From the NCBI GenBank assembly GCA_949592205.1, contig CATIUR010000012.1, positions 3,992,501 to 4,056,500 on the forward strand: a DNA stretch of 64,000 nucleotides. The letters run 5' to 3'. The DNA is from Helichrysum umbraculigerum (lineage: Eukaryota; Streptophyta; Magnoliopsida; Asterales; Asteraceae). The notes under the pieces were generated by a model. The model was not told the DNA's origin, searched no databases, and worked only from the letters and a program-made list of their open reading frames with translations. The translations under genes were made by a program, and so were the position numbers. Shown one piece after another: positions 23,620 through 36,131 of the stretch; position 1 is the first letter of the stretch, and each line of letters begins with the position of its first letter.

Positions 23620-25391
23620 AAGATTTCGTCCCCGAAATCTCATCACGATCAAATAATCCAGGATATCTGGATCTCATACTATCCTCAGTTTCCCAAGTTA
23701 GGTTTGAACCTAAACTATGTCTCCATTTCACTAACACCATGGGAATATGTTTCTTCCTAAGTCTGGTAACTTTTCTGTCAAGAAGTTCTACTGGTTCTTC
23801 TACTAACTTCTGACTCTGATCTACTTTCAAATCTTTCAAAGGAAGAATCTAAGACTGGTCTTCAACGTTACATTTCCTCAAATAACAAATGTTAAACGTG
23901 TCATGAATACCAGCAAGCTCTGGAGGAAGATCCAATGTAACAGACTGATCATTAACAATCTGACGAATTCTAAACGGTCCAATATATCGAGGAGCCAATT
24001 TGCCACGTTTCCCAAACCGAATTACCCCTTTCCAAGGCGAAACTTTCAAGTAAACAAGTTCACCTTCAACAAAAGTAACTGGTCGACGTTTAGGATCAGC
24101 ATATTGTTTCTGTCTATCACGTGCAGCTTTCAACTTTTCACGATCTACTGCCACTTTATCAGCTGTCATTTGAACAATATCTGGACCTGCAAACTGTTTC
24201 TCACCTGCCTCTAGCCAACAAGTTGGAGTTCTACAACGGCGACCATAAAGCATTTCATATGGAGGCGTGCCAATACTAGAATGATAAGAGTTATTATAAG
24301 CAAACTCAACCAAAGGCAATTGAGAATCCCACGAACCACCATACTCCAAAATACTAGCTCTCAACATATCCTCCAATGTCTGAATCGTACGTTCTGACTA
24401 ACCATCTGTTTGAGGATGATAAGCTGTACTAAGATTCACTCTGGTGCCCAACTCATGTTGTAAACTTTGCCAAAAATGAGATACAAACCTCGGATCTCTA
24501 TCAGATACAATCGATAATGGAATACCATGCCGAGAAACAATCTCATTAACATACAACTGTGCAAGTTTACTCAAAGATGCAGTTTCACTAGTAGCGAGAA
24601 AATGAGCACTCTTGGTCAATCGATCCACAATAACCCAAACCATATCATTTCCTCGGGTAGTTCGAGGAAACTTGGTAACAAAATCCATAGTCAAATGTTC
24701 CCACTTCCATTCAGGAATCTCAAGCTGTTTCAACGATCCATACGGCTTCTGGTGTTCAGCTTTAACTTGAGAACAAATATGACAAGAACTAACAAACCTT
24801 GCTACATCCATTTTCATTGTAGGCCACCAATACAAAGGTTTCAAGTCATTATACATTTTTGTACTTCCAGGATGTACAGACAATCTGAACTTATGGGCTT
24901 CATTCAGAATAACATCCCGAAGACCACCAAACCAAGGAATCCAAACACGAGACTGAAAGGTTTTTAATCCCCTCGAATCATCTAATAACAATTCCTTTCG
25001 ATTCAGCATAATTTCAGCTTTTAAATTATGATCTAACAAAGCCTCTAACTGTGCAGTTTTTATCTGAGTCACCAAATCAGAGGAAACTTCTAAACGCATA
25101 AAATAAACTCGATCGGAAGTTACCTTGCGGCTTAAAGCATCAGCAACCACATTGGCTTTCCCTGGATGGTATTTAATTTCACAATCATAATCCTTGATTA
25201 ATTCCAACCATCGTCTCTGCCGCATATTCAACTCTTGCTGTGAAAATATATATTGAAGACTCTTGTGATCTGTACAAATAACACATTTGGTACCATACAA
25301 GTAATGCCTCCAGATTTTCAAAGCAAACACTACCGCTGCAAGCTCTAAATCATGGGTAGGATAATTTCTTTCATGAGGTTTGAGCTGACGA
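23615..25391 (-). pseudogene. Element B pol 3' part: RNase H end, integrase, chromodomain-like tail
   Basis: Continues the B polyprotein after the C insertion. On the minus strand: RNase H remainder (THDLELAAVVFALKIW, DHKSLQY, then NVVADALSRK), the integrase HHCC zinc region (HPGSTKMYNDL, CHICSQVKAEH), core motifs MDFVTKFP and SDRDPRF, then the C-terminal domain with WKGVIRFGKRGKLAPRYIGP. The tail at 23615-23839 has PMVLVKWRH and LTWETEDSMRSRYP, typical of the chromodomain-like end of plant chromoviruses. Breaks: an in-frame TAG at 24398-24400 just after YHPQTDG, beside the position of the catalytic Glu, and a TAG at 23849-23851 before the tail. The GACGA target duplication of C (25387-25391) marks the split in RNase H; the other half lies at 43797 onward. 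Confidence 0.9.
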
Positions 25392-26318
25392 TGTAACACC
25401 TGCATAATTAAAATAATTAATTATGCCTAATTGTTTGTAACTAGTGGTAATTAGTATGTAATAGGACTAATTACAGATTCTATTTGTATATATATATATA
25501 AAAGGTGATTTATATATATATGTGTGTACTTACGCGATTTGGATGAATCGTACGAATTAATAGGACGGAGTCCGACACAGTTTACTTGGACGTTGGTGAC
25601 AGAAATTTACTTAAATAATGAGAACGTATTTTGTTATATAAAATACGCAACCGAACGAACACTATTTATATATTATCGCGACGACATTTTAAATAATGCA
25701 ATAAAACGTAATAAACGCGAATTAATAATTTAAATACTGCGACAAATGTTTTTATTATTAATTTCAAAGTGTTTTTATTTAAATATTCCAGTTACATTTT
25801 TAAATATAACGGTTTGGTTAAAATACTAAAAACAAAGGATTAAACGCTTAGGACACGGAGTAAACACTGAGTTTTAGGGAGCGTTTTCCCCTCCTTCCTC
25901 CTTTGGATCAGCCAACTCCAACCCCCACCCACTTCTCTTTTTCATTTTCATTATCACTAAAAACACATACACCTCAAAAAAAAAACTCTCTCAACTCCAA
26001 TCTACACTAAATTTTCGGAATACAAACCGACACACAAAATTTACATATTCGGAATCACCATCACGAGTGGAGCAAGAATATCAAGACCGTTTTCATCATC
26101 TCATCCTCCATTTAGCTCGATTTGCAAAAGTAAGAAAATTCTAAAATCTTAGATCTATTCAATTTGGTGTAATGTTTTGATGTTTTGATGTGTACACAAC
26201 TTAGATATAACCTAATACATGAAGAATACACGATTTTATAGCTCAAAAATGGGTTAGATTTGCGTTTTTGGTCGAAAATTCTTGAAACCCGAAAGTTTCT
26301 GGGCTGGTGTTCATACAT

Positions 26319-26606
26319 GCGACACAAGCCTTGTGTCGCATGCTGTGTCGCATAAACCCGTTTGTGTCGCACCTTGTGTCGTACCAATCCTTTAGTGTCG
26401 TAACCTTTGCGACACAATATTGTGTCGCACTCTATGTCGCATACTATGTCGTATTTAATACGACACAACCGTTCTATCGCTATTGAATTAGCATCGCAAG
26501 CTTTTTGCGACACAACCACTGTGTCGCAGAGCTCTTGTGTCGCATCCTTCATGCGACACAACCCTTGTGTCGCATACAAATCCTTGTGTCGCAGCTTATG
26601 TCGCAG
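26319..26606 (+). repeat. TGCGACACAA / TTGTGTCGCA motif cluster in C LTR
   Basis: About twenty copies of a GTGTCGCA-type octamer in both orientations within 290 bp, many forming adjacent inverted pairs (for example TGCGACACAAGCC then TTGTGTCGCA). Equivalent clusters are at 34307-34583 and 42289-42565. Confidence 0.9.
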
Positions 26607-26659
26607 AAAACAGAAAACTTGGAAATTTTAAAGGATTTTCACTATAGAAAAGTCAAAGT

Positions 26660-26718
26660 ACTGTAGCAAAAAGTCAAAATTTACTGTAGCAATTCACTGT
26701 AGCACATTTACTGTAGCA
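26660..26718 (+). repeat. ACTGTAGCA short repeats in C LTR
   Basis: Four ACTGTAGCA units within 59 bp, interleaved with AAGTCAAA. They are conserved in all three C LTRs, just downstream of the TGTCGCA cluster. Confidence 0.85.
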
Positions 26719-27834
26719 AAGTCAACATTTTAGAAATTTTGCTACAAACCGTCACCAACGGGCCAAACATGTTTTCCAACAAACAAACAATTACAAACAT
26801 ACGGACAAACACTGGATATACTAGTTGTGTACAACTAAACGAAACGTCTCGTGAGACGCATACTTACATAACTTCATATGATTAGGCATTTGAAGGTTAC
26901 GGGTTCAGAGAACCTACTTGCTTTACTTACTACTTGCTAATTGCAACTGATTACTACAAGACTCAGGTGAGTCTTACGGCCCCACTTTTACTGTTTTATC
27001 TTATTGGGGGAGATACATGCTACTGATTTTCTTGAACACAAGTACTAAACTGTTTACTATACCAAACGAAATTGCATGAGTTTACTTACAAACAGAAGTC
27101 TCTCCATCATATATCGTTAGTTATGGACTTAAGCGCGAACACTAGTTAATGGATCCATTAGGGAAATGACCCTCCCCACCCGGGGCAGTAGCGCTGCCAC
27201 GTACTGATTTACACGTAGAAACGGGTGACTAATTATTCATTACTGATGCTTGCTCATTTACGAGCATGTCACGGGAGCAAACTTATTACTTACGGGTTAA
27301 GCTTCGATTATGAGCCTCATGGCAACGGTATAAACTTACTTACTTACATTTGCGGGATTGCAAATACTGGTTTACAATTTCTAGATTGAAATTGCTGATT
27401 TTACGCCTGCGGGCATTACTGATGAAATCTCGTGTTCAAAGCTGATATTACTTACAAACCTGTGAGATTCACCAACCTTTTGGTTGACACTTTTAGCATG
27501 TTTTCTCAGGTACTCGGATGGAGTAGGATTACTCCAGGATTTTTAGCTAGAGTCGCATGATTTCAACACAACTGCATTAACGGAGATTCTTAGCATTATC
27601 TTTTGTATATTTTGATTATGTAATAGAATCTCCCGCTACACGCGCGGACTCTAGGGAAACTACATTTTTGTATACGAAAACACTAAGTTTTCAAACAATA
27701 TATCTATGGAATGTAACTAATTTACAAACGTTGCATATAGATGTCGTTTACTTTATCTTTGTGCTGTGATATTTGATTAGTAACACCCCAAATTATGCTT
27801 CCGCAAAACAGTGAATTTCGGGGGTGTTACAGAT

Positions 27835-27846
27835 TGGTATCATAGC
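27835..27846 (+). promoter_or_regulatory. Element C unit 1 primer-binding site (mutated)
   Basis: TGGTATCATAGC, one base different from the TGGTATCAGAGC in unit 2, at the position pairing with tRNA-Met. It lies three bases after LTR1. Confidence 0.85.
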
Positions 27847-28152
27847 CTAAGGTTATAGTGAACTAGGTTGCATTTAGTGGACCTAGACTATGACCGTTAG
27901 GCAGTATTCTCATATTAGACATGACTGGTTCAGAAATTACAGCATACGACTTTAATTTAACATAGCCTGATCAACTATGTACAATTAAGGAAAGATGATG
28001 TAAGGTCTGAAATGAATATGTTGAACGGGGATACGTTAGTTGACTCTGACCACGAGAGAACCGGACCATTACTTGATACGTGCTAGACACTAGGCTGGAT
28101 ATGATATATGTATATATATATTAGCCTCGTCTTACTTACACTCTCCACAGGA

Positions 28153-28658
28153 ATGGCATACATACCACCTAATCCGTCACACTCTCACTCACATGGGTCA
28201 CGGAACCCACGAGAAGCCAGGAGGAACACAAGGTCACCTCGAACCAGCCCCTATCCTGTTCATAACTCTCAGAACTCGGCACACCTCACGATGCCAGTGT
28301 TGGCTACCCAACTTCACCGTCAGGAGCAAAGGCTCGAACATCTCGAACAGGAACAACTCCGAATGACCTACCTGCTTCGCCAGGCACTTGATCACATATC
28401 CCAACTCCAGCGAGAACAAGAGGATACCAACCTCTCTGAAGCATAATTCAGGACTCAATGACCGCCGAATTAGGTGCGGATGAACTTGTAAGAAACCGAC
28501 TAGAGGAATGTGAACAGCGTTCACAGGAGACTGAGGATCACTCTCGTGTACTAGCACAACGACTGGCCTTAGTTGAAGACAATGCCAGGCAAACCAACAG
28601 GCTGGCAGAAACCGTGGACCGCCTTGTCGCGCTGATGGAACAGATTAATCTACATTAA
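28153..28658 (+). pseudogene. Element C unit 1 coiled-coil ORF, frameshifted
   Basis: The same ORF as 36132-36638 but broken. A one-base loss near 28436 ends the first frame at 28446 (EDTNLSEA), and the second half (MTAELGADELVRNR... to EQINLH) continues in another frame from 28458. The N-terminal part is Pro/Ser/His-rich (PPNPSHSHSHGS), followed by a long heptad-like helix rich in Gln, Glu, Leu and Arg. Confidence 0.8.
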
Positions 28659-28934
28659 GACTAGTGTAGTCTTTGTCTCGTAATCTAATGACTATCTAGC
28701 GCTATTCTATAAACTAGTCGGATGTAACAATTCCCGACACCTTTTGTAATATCTCTGTAGGATGTAACCTTTGAACTCGCATTATCCATCAAATATTCCT
28801 TGATATTTCAACTCATAATAATTGTCATTTTTCCATGTTGATGTTATGTATTACTGCTTTTATACATGTACATCTGTGACAATTACAAGTTCCTACAAAA
28901 TCTCATGTATCTTCATTTCTTTTATTGAAGAATC

Positions 28935-31900
28935 ATGCCGCCAAAGACAAGACCATACACCGATGCCCAGATTACCTCCCTTATAACCCAGGCTGTTACT
29001 GAAGCCTTGGCTCGGAATACTCCACCAAATTCCACGAGGAACAGCGATGCCGCTGAAACCCCTACTGCTAAACCCTGTTCATACAAAGACTTTCAGAACT
29101 GCAAACCTCTAAACTTTGCAGGTACTGAGGGAGCTATCGGTCTAGTACGCTGGATCGAGAAAGTCGAATCCGTATTTCTGATCTGCAACTGTGCGGAAGG
29201 AGACAAAGTTAAGTTCTCCGTTAGTACTTTTACTGACACCGCACTCACCTGGTGGAACACCTATGCCCAGACTGTGGGTGTTGCTAATGCTTACAAACTC
29301 CCGTGGGAGGAGTTGAAGGAGATGTTGAGGGGCGAGTACTGCCCCAGGGATGAATTGAAACAGCTGGAAATGGAATTCTGGAACCACAAGATGCAGGGTG
29401 ATGACATCACCGGTTATACCAACCGTTTCCACCAACTGGCACTTCTGTGCCCAACCATGGTCGATCCTGAGTACAAGAGGATCGAGAAATTCGTTGATGG
29501 ACTTCCCGAGAGACTACAGGACCTGGTGACTTCATCCAAACCGGGTACTATTCAGAGCGCCATCCGTATGGCCCATGAACTAACGGCAAATTCTGTCCGC
29601 CGTGGCACAACTTCAACCCCATCTGCAAACAACAAACGCAAGTGGGAAGGTAACCCCAACTCATCCAACCAAACCTCCAACAAAAATCCTGAGTACATTA
29701 AGGCTTATTCATCGAGGACTTCGGAAAAGAAAGGGTACAGCGGGAACAAGCCTTACTGTTCCAAATGCAGCCGCCATCATGACGGTTCTTGCCCTTGCTC
29801 CAACTGCAAACGGTTCGGGCATCTAGCCAAGGATTGCCGAACCAACATTTCTACCCCCAACACCAATGCACCAAAGGCCTGCTTTGGGTGCGGAAATTCA
29901 GGGCACTTCAAGAAAGATTGCCCAAAGCTGAAAAACAACAACAACCCTGCTCGTGGTAGAGCATTCGTTATCAAGGCTGGGGAAGCCAGACAAGACCCGA
30001 ATGTCGTGACGGGTACGTTCCTTCTCAACGACCTTACTGCTTCTGTATTATTTGATACCGGTGCCGATAGAAGCTTCATTTCTGAGAAATTTAGCCCTTT
30101 ACTTGATATAACTCCCACTGCCTTAGATGCTAAATACATTGTAGAATTAGCTAACGGCAAACTGATTGAGACTGATAGCATCATACACAACTGTACACTT
30201 AACCTCACGAACGAAACGTTTTCCATTGATTTAATCCCTGTCGAGATCGGCAGCTTCGATATTATTGTCGGTATGGATTGGTTATCTAAGCACCGAGCTG
30301 AAATCATCTGTCATGACAAACTCGTTCGCATACCTCTTGTCTCCGGTGGAACCTTAGTCCTACAAGGGGAGACCGGCAGACGAAATCTGAATATTGTCTC
30401 CTGTCTGAAAACTAGAAAATACCTACGAAAAGGGTATCAAGCCATCCTTGCACATGTAACGGAGAAGAAGTCGGAGGAGAAGCGACTTGAGGATGTTCCG
30501 ATCGTGCGGGATTTCCCGGAAGTCTTTCCTGAAGACTTGCCCGGACTTCCGCCACCTAGACAAGTTGAATTTCAAATCGAACTTGTGCCCGGAGCTGCAC
30601 CCGTGGCACGAGCCCCTTACCGTTTAGCACCATCCGAAATGCAGGAGTTGTCTAACCAACTACAGGAACTCCTGGACAGAGGATTCATTCGACCAAGTTC
30701 CTCGCCTTGGGGAGCTCCGGTCTTATTCGTGAAAAAGAAAGATGGATCTTTCCGCATGTGTATCGACTACCGAGAGCTGAATAAGCTAACCATAAAGAAT
30801 CGGTACCCACTTCCTAGAATCGATGACCTGTTTGACCAACTCCAGGGATCGAGTGTTTACTCAAAGATTGATCTACGGTCGGGTTATCATCAACTCCGAG
30901 TCCGTGACAATGATATCCCAAAGACAGCCTTCCGAACTCGTTATGGGCATTACGAATTCCAAGTGATGCCATTCGGGTTGACCAACGCACCGGCCGTATT
31001 CATGGACCTTATGAATCGGGTGTGCAAACCATATCTTGACAAATTCGTCATTGTGTTCATCGATGATATCCTGATTTACTCTAGCAACGAGCAGGAACAT
31101 GCTCAACATCTGAAAACCATTCTAGGACTTCTTAAACACGAAGAGTTATATGCCAAATTCTCTAAGTGTGAGTTCTGGATTCGAACCGTTCAATTCCTCG
31201 GGCACGTGATTGACAGCCAAGGAATTCATGTTGATCCCGCCAAGATTGAAGCAATCAAGGGCTGGGAGTCACCGACCACTCCAACCGAAGTGAGACAATT
31301 CTTAGGTCTTGCTGGTTATTACCGCCGATTCATCGAAAACTTTTCAAGAATAGCTGTTCCCCTAACCACACTGACTCAGAAAGATAAGAAGTTCGATTGG
31401 ACTGATAAACAAGAGTCAGCTTTCCAACTATTGAAAAACAAACTTTGCAGTGCACCGATCTTGTCCTTACCCGAGGGCACCGACGATTTCGTAGTTTACT
31501 GCGACGCCTCACACCAAGGACTTGGTTGTGTGTTGATGCAACGGGAAAATGTCATTGCCTATGCCTCGCGACAACTAAAAATCCACGAGAAAAACTATAC
31601 GACCCACGACCTCGAGTTAGGTGCTGTGGTCTTCGCATTGAAAATCTGGAGACATTATCTCTACGGTACGAAAAGCACTATCTTCACTGATCACAAAAGT
31701 CTCCAACACATATTCGATCAGAAGGATCTAAACATGAGGCAACGTCGCTGGGTTGAGTTACTTAGTGACTACGACTACGAGATCAAATACCATCCGGGCA
31801 AGGCTAACGTAGTTGCCGATGCCTTAAGCCGAAAAGAACGAGTGAAACCCCTTCGAGTCCGAGCACTTTCTATGACAATTCATAACGAGCTTCCTGCTCA

Positions 31901-33344
31901 AATCCTTACCGCTCAACTTGAAGCACTCAACGATGAAAACTTGAAAAATGAAGCCTTGCGAGGCTTGGATAAACAATTCGAAATCAAACCCGATGGAACT
32001 CGATACTTCTCTAACCGGGTGTGGTTACCCAAATTCGGAAACTTGCGAGATTTGGTGATGGCTGAAGCTCACAAATCTCGATACTCTATACATCCCGGTT
32101 CTGACAAGATGTATCACGACGTCAAAGGGTTATATTGGTGGCCTAACATGAAAGCTGACATCGCCCTATACGTCAGTAAATGCCTAACCTGTTCCAAAGT
32201 CAAGGCAGAACACCAAAGACCCTCGGGGTTGCTCCAACAACCTGAAATTCCTCGATGGAAATGGGAACAAATTTCCATGGACTTTATTACCAAACTACCA
32301 AAAACTTCGAGTGGTTGCGATACCATTTGGGTGGTCGTGGACCGTCTCACGAAATCCGCTCATTTTCTGGCCATCAAGGAAACCGACTAGATGGAGCGTC
32401 TGACTCGCATCTATGTCAAAGAAATCATCTCGCGACACGGTGTACCTATCTCGATCATCTCGGATAGGGACAGCCGTTTTACTTCTAACTTTTGGCAATC
32501 GCTACAAAAATCTCTTGGTACTCGTCTGGATATGAGTACTGCTTATCACCCACAAACCGATGGCCAAAGCGAGTGAACTATTCAAACACTGGAGGATATG
32601 CTACGAGCCTGCGTAGTTGACTTCGGTACTTCTTGGGAAAATCACTTACCGTTGTGCGAGTTTTCGTACAACAACAGTTACCATACCAGCATAAAGGCTG
32701 CACCCTTCGAGGCACTTTACGGGCGTAAATGCCGATCACCTATCTGTTGGACTGAGTTAGGAGATTCCCAACTCACGGGTCTAGATATCATTCAAGAAAC
32801 TACTGAGAAAATCGTTGGTATTCAAAACCGGTTGAAATCCGCACGTGATCGTCAGAAAAGCTATGCTGACGTGAGACGCAAACACCTTGAGTTCCAGGTA
32901 GGGGACAAGGTACTTCTCAAAGTGGCACCGTGGAAGGGTGTCATTCGATTCGGAAAGCGAGGCAAACTAAATCCTAGATACATCGGACCATTCGAAATCC
33001 TGGAAAGGATTGGTTCAGTGGCATACCGCCTGCAACTTCCTGCTGAACTTAGCAGCGTACACAACACATTCCACATTTCTAACTTGAAGAAATGTCTGTC
33101 TGACGAGACACTGATTATACCGCTCGACGAAATTCAAATCGATGATAAACTTCATTTTGTCGAGGAACCTATGGAAATCATGGACCGTGAGGTCAAACGA
33201 TTGAAACAGAGTCGTATTCCCATCGTAAAGGTCAGGTGGAATTCTAGGCGCGGCCCTGAGTTCACCTGGGAACGGGAAGACCAAATACGACAGAAATACC
33301 CACATCTTTTCCCAGATAACGCACCGTCCGTGCACTCAAGCTAA
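28935..33344 (+). pseudogene. gag-pol: Element C unit 1 gag-pol, near-intact with two stops in integrase
   Basis: Single-frame Ty3/gypsy polyprotein. Gag includes TWWNTYAQ and KFVDGLPERLQDLV, with two CCHC knuckles at about residues 288 and 316. The protease active site is LFDTGADRS near residue 372. RT has LRSGYHQLRV and the FIDD catalytic box near 707. RNase H has YCDAS near 855 and THDLELGAVVFALK. The integrase zinc region is near 1050 and the first core Asp is in MDFITKLP near 1115. The long frame stops at TAG 32388-32390. The same frame continues through ISDRDSRF to a second stop, TGA 32574-32576, immediately after the catalytic Glu codon. It then continues to 33344 with WKGVIRFGKRGK and a chromodomain-like tail (PIVKVRWNSRRG, EFTWEREDQIR). 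As it stands RT and RNase H could be made but not integrase, unless the stops are read through. Start chosen as the ATG followed by PPKTRPYTDAQ. Confidence 0.93.
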
Positions 33345-33363
33345 TTTCGGGACGAAATTTCTT

Positions 33364-33377
33364 TAACAAGGGGAGAA
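33364..33377 (+). promoter_or_regulatory. Element C unit 1 polypurine tract
   Basis: AACAAGGGGAGAA directly before LTR2. A TTTCGGGACGAAATT motif sits just upstream. Related TTCG(A/G)GGACGAAAT-type motifs precede the purine tracts of A and B. Confidence 0.85.
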
Positions 33378-35809
33378 TGTAACACCTGGATAATTAGGAT
33401 AATTAATTATGCCTAATTGTTTGTAACTAGTGGTAATTAGTATGTAATAGGACTAATTACAGATTGTATTTGTATATATATATATATATAAGGTGATTTA
33501 TATATATATATGTGTGTACTTACGCGATTTGGATGAATCGTACGAATTAACAGGACGGAGTCCGACACAGTTTACTTGGACGTTGGTGACAGAAATTTAC
33601 TTAAATAATGAGAACGTATTTTGTTATATAAAATACGCAACCGAACGAACACTATTTATATATTATCGCGACGACATTTTAAATAATGCAATAAAACGTA
33701 ATAAACGCGAATTAATAATTTAAATACTGCGACAAATGTTTTTATTATTAATTTCAAAGTGTTTTTATTTAAATATTCCAGTTACATTTTTAAATATAAC
33801 GGTTTGGTTAAAATACTAAAAACAAATGATTAAACGCTTAGGACACGGAGTAAACACTGAGTTTTAGGGAGCGTTTTCCCCTCCTTCCTCCTTTGGATCA
33901 GCCAACTCCAACCCCCACCCACTTCTCTTTTTCATTTTCATTATCACTAAAAACACACACACCTAAAAAAAAAACTCTCTCAACTCCAATCTACACTAAA
34001 TTTTCGGAATACAAACCGACACACGAAATTTACATATTCGGAATCACCATCACGAGTGGAGCAAGAATATCAAGACCGTTTTCATCATCTCATCCTCCAT
34101 TTAGCTCGATTTGCAAAAGTAAGAAAATTCTAAAATCTTAGATCTATTCAATTTGGTGTAATGTTTTGATGTTTTGATGTGTACACAACTTAGATATAAC
34201 CTAATACATGAAGAATACACGATTTTATAGCTCAAAAATGGGTTAGATTTGCGTTTTTGGTCGAAAATTCTTGAAACCCGAAAGTTTCTGGGCTGGTGTT
34301 CATACATGCGACACAAGCCTTGTGTCGCATGCTGTGTCGCATAAACCCGTTTGTGTCGCACCTTGTGTCGTACCAATCCTTTAGTGTCGTAACCTTTGCG
34401 ACACAATATTGTGTCGCATACTATGTCGTATTTAATACGACACAACCGTTCTGTCGCTATTGAATTAGCATCGCAAGCTTTTTGCGACACAACCACTGTG
34501 TCGCAGAGCTCTTGTGTCGCATCCTTCATGCGACACAACCCTTGTGTCGCATACAAATCCTTGTGTCGCAGCTTATGTCGCAGAAAACAGAAAACTTGGA
34601 AATTTTAAAGGATTTTCACTATAGAAAAGTCAAAGTTACTGTAGCAAAAAGTCAAAATTTACTGTAGCAATTCACTGTAGCACATTTACTGTAGCAAAGT
34701 CAACATTTTAGAAATTTTGCTACAAACCGTCACCAACGGGCCAAACATGTTTTCCAACAAACAAACAATTACAAACATACGGACAAACACTGGATATACT
34801 AGTTGTGTACAACTAAACGAAACGTCTCGTGAGACGCATACTTACATAACTTCATATGATTAGGCATTTGAAGGTTACGGGTTCAGAGAACCTACTTGCT
34901 TTACTTACTACTTGCTAATTGCAACTGATTACTACAAGACTCAGGTTAGTCTTACGGCCCCACTTTTACTGTTTTATCTTATTGGGGGAGATACATGCTA
35001 CTGATTTTCTTGAACACAAGTACTAAACTGTTTACTATACCAAACGAAATTGCATGAGTTTACTTACAAACAGAAGTCTCTCCATCATATATCGTTAGTT
35101 ATGGACTTAAGCGCGAACACTAGTTAATGGATCCATTAGGGAAATGACCCTCCCCACCCGGGGCAGTAGCGCTGCCACGTACTGATTTACACGTAGAAAC
35201 GGGTGACTAATTATTCATTACTGATGCTTGCTCATTTACGAGCATGTCACGGGAGCAAACTTATTACTTACGGGTTAAGCTTCGATTATGAGCCTCATGG
35301 CAACGGTATAAACTTACTTACTTACATTTGCGGGATTGCAAATACTGGTTTACGATTTCTAGATTGAAATTGCTGATTTTACGCCTGCGGGCATTACTGA
35401 TGAAATCTCGTGTTCAAAGCTGATATTACTTACAAACCTGTGAGATTCACCAACCTTTTGGTTGACACTTTTAGCATGTTTTCTCAGGTACTCGGATGGA
35501 GTAGGATTACTCCAGGATTTTTAGCTAGAGTCGCATGATTTCAACACAACTGCATTAACGGAGATTCTTAGCATTATCTTTTGTATATTTTGATTATGTA
35601 ATAGAATCTCCCGCTACACGCGCGGACTCTAGGGAAACTACATTTTTGTATACGAAAACACTAAGTTTTCAAACAATATATCTATGGAATGTAACTAATT
35701 TACAAACGTTGCATATAGATGTCGTTTACTTTATCTTTGTGCTGTGATATTTGATTAGTAACACCCCAAATTATGCTTCCGCAAAACAGTGAATTTCGGG
35801 GGTGTTACA
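33378..35809 (+). repeat. Element C LTR2 (shared middle LTR)
   Basis: 2,432 bp. It is the 3' LTR of unit 1 and the 5' LTR of unit 2 at once. At most sites where LTR1 and LTR3 differ it agrees with LTR3 in the first half, including absence of the 12-base stretch in the TGTCGCA cluster and the GGATAATTAGGATAATT start. Confidence 0.93.
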
Positions 35810-35812
35810 GAT

Positions 35813-35824
35813 TGGTATCAGAGC
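35813..35824 (+). promoter_or_regulatory. Element C unit 2 primer-binding site
   Basis: TGGTATCAGAGC, a perfect initiator tRNA-Met complement, three bases after LTR2. Confidence 0.9.
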
Positions 35825-36131
35825 CTAAGGTTATAGTGAACTAGGTTGCATTTAGTGGACCTAGACTATGACCGTTAGGCAGTATTCTCATATTAGACAT
35901 GACTGGTTCAGGAATTACAGCATACGACTTTAATTTAACATAGCCTGATCAACTATGTACAATTAAGGAAAGATGATGTAAGGTCTGAAATGAATATGTT
36001 GAACGGGGATACGTTAGTTGACTCTGACCACGAGAGAACCGGACCATTACTTGATACGTGCTAGACACTAGGCTGGATATGATATATGTATATATATATT
36101 AGCCTCGTCTTACTTACACTCTGCCACAGGA

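Larger units (their letters stand above)
25392..27831 (+). repeat. Element C LTR1
   Basis: 2,440 bp, TGTAACACCT...GGGTGTTACA. It carries private differences from LTR2 and LTR3 (GCATAATTAAAATAATT near the start, and about 12 extra bases near 26427). A CATCATC leader, GTAAGA at 26130, the TGTCGCA cluster, ACTGTAGCA repeats and a TTTTCTCAGGT block at 27501-27511 are visible. A GTTATATAAAATACG stretch at about 25634 may be the core promoter. Confidence 0.93.

Noticed and set aside
26319..26606. CRISPR-like array of short repeats
   Set aside because: Motifs are 8-10 bases, irregularly spaced, in both orientations, and inside a plant LTR. It is not a CRISPR array.
26112..26631. ORFs on both strands through the TGTCGCA cluster, present in all C LTRs
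   Set aside because: Open on both strands only because the repeat lacks stops; no start context or domain. The cluster itself is reported as a repeat.
29142..33335. Minus-strand ORFs of 60-176 residues across the C gag-pol genes
   Set aside because: Antisense shadows of a strongly coding plus-strand frame; they repeat identically in unit 2 for the same reason.
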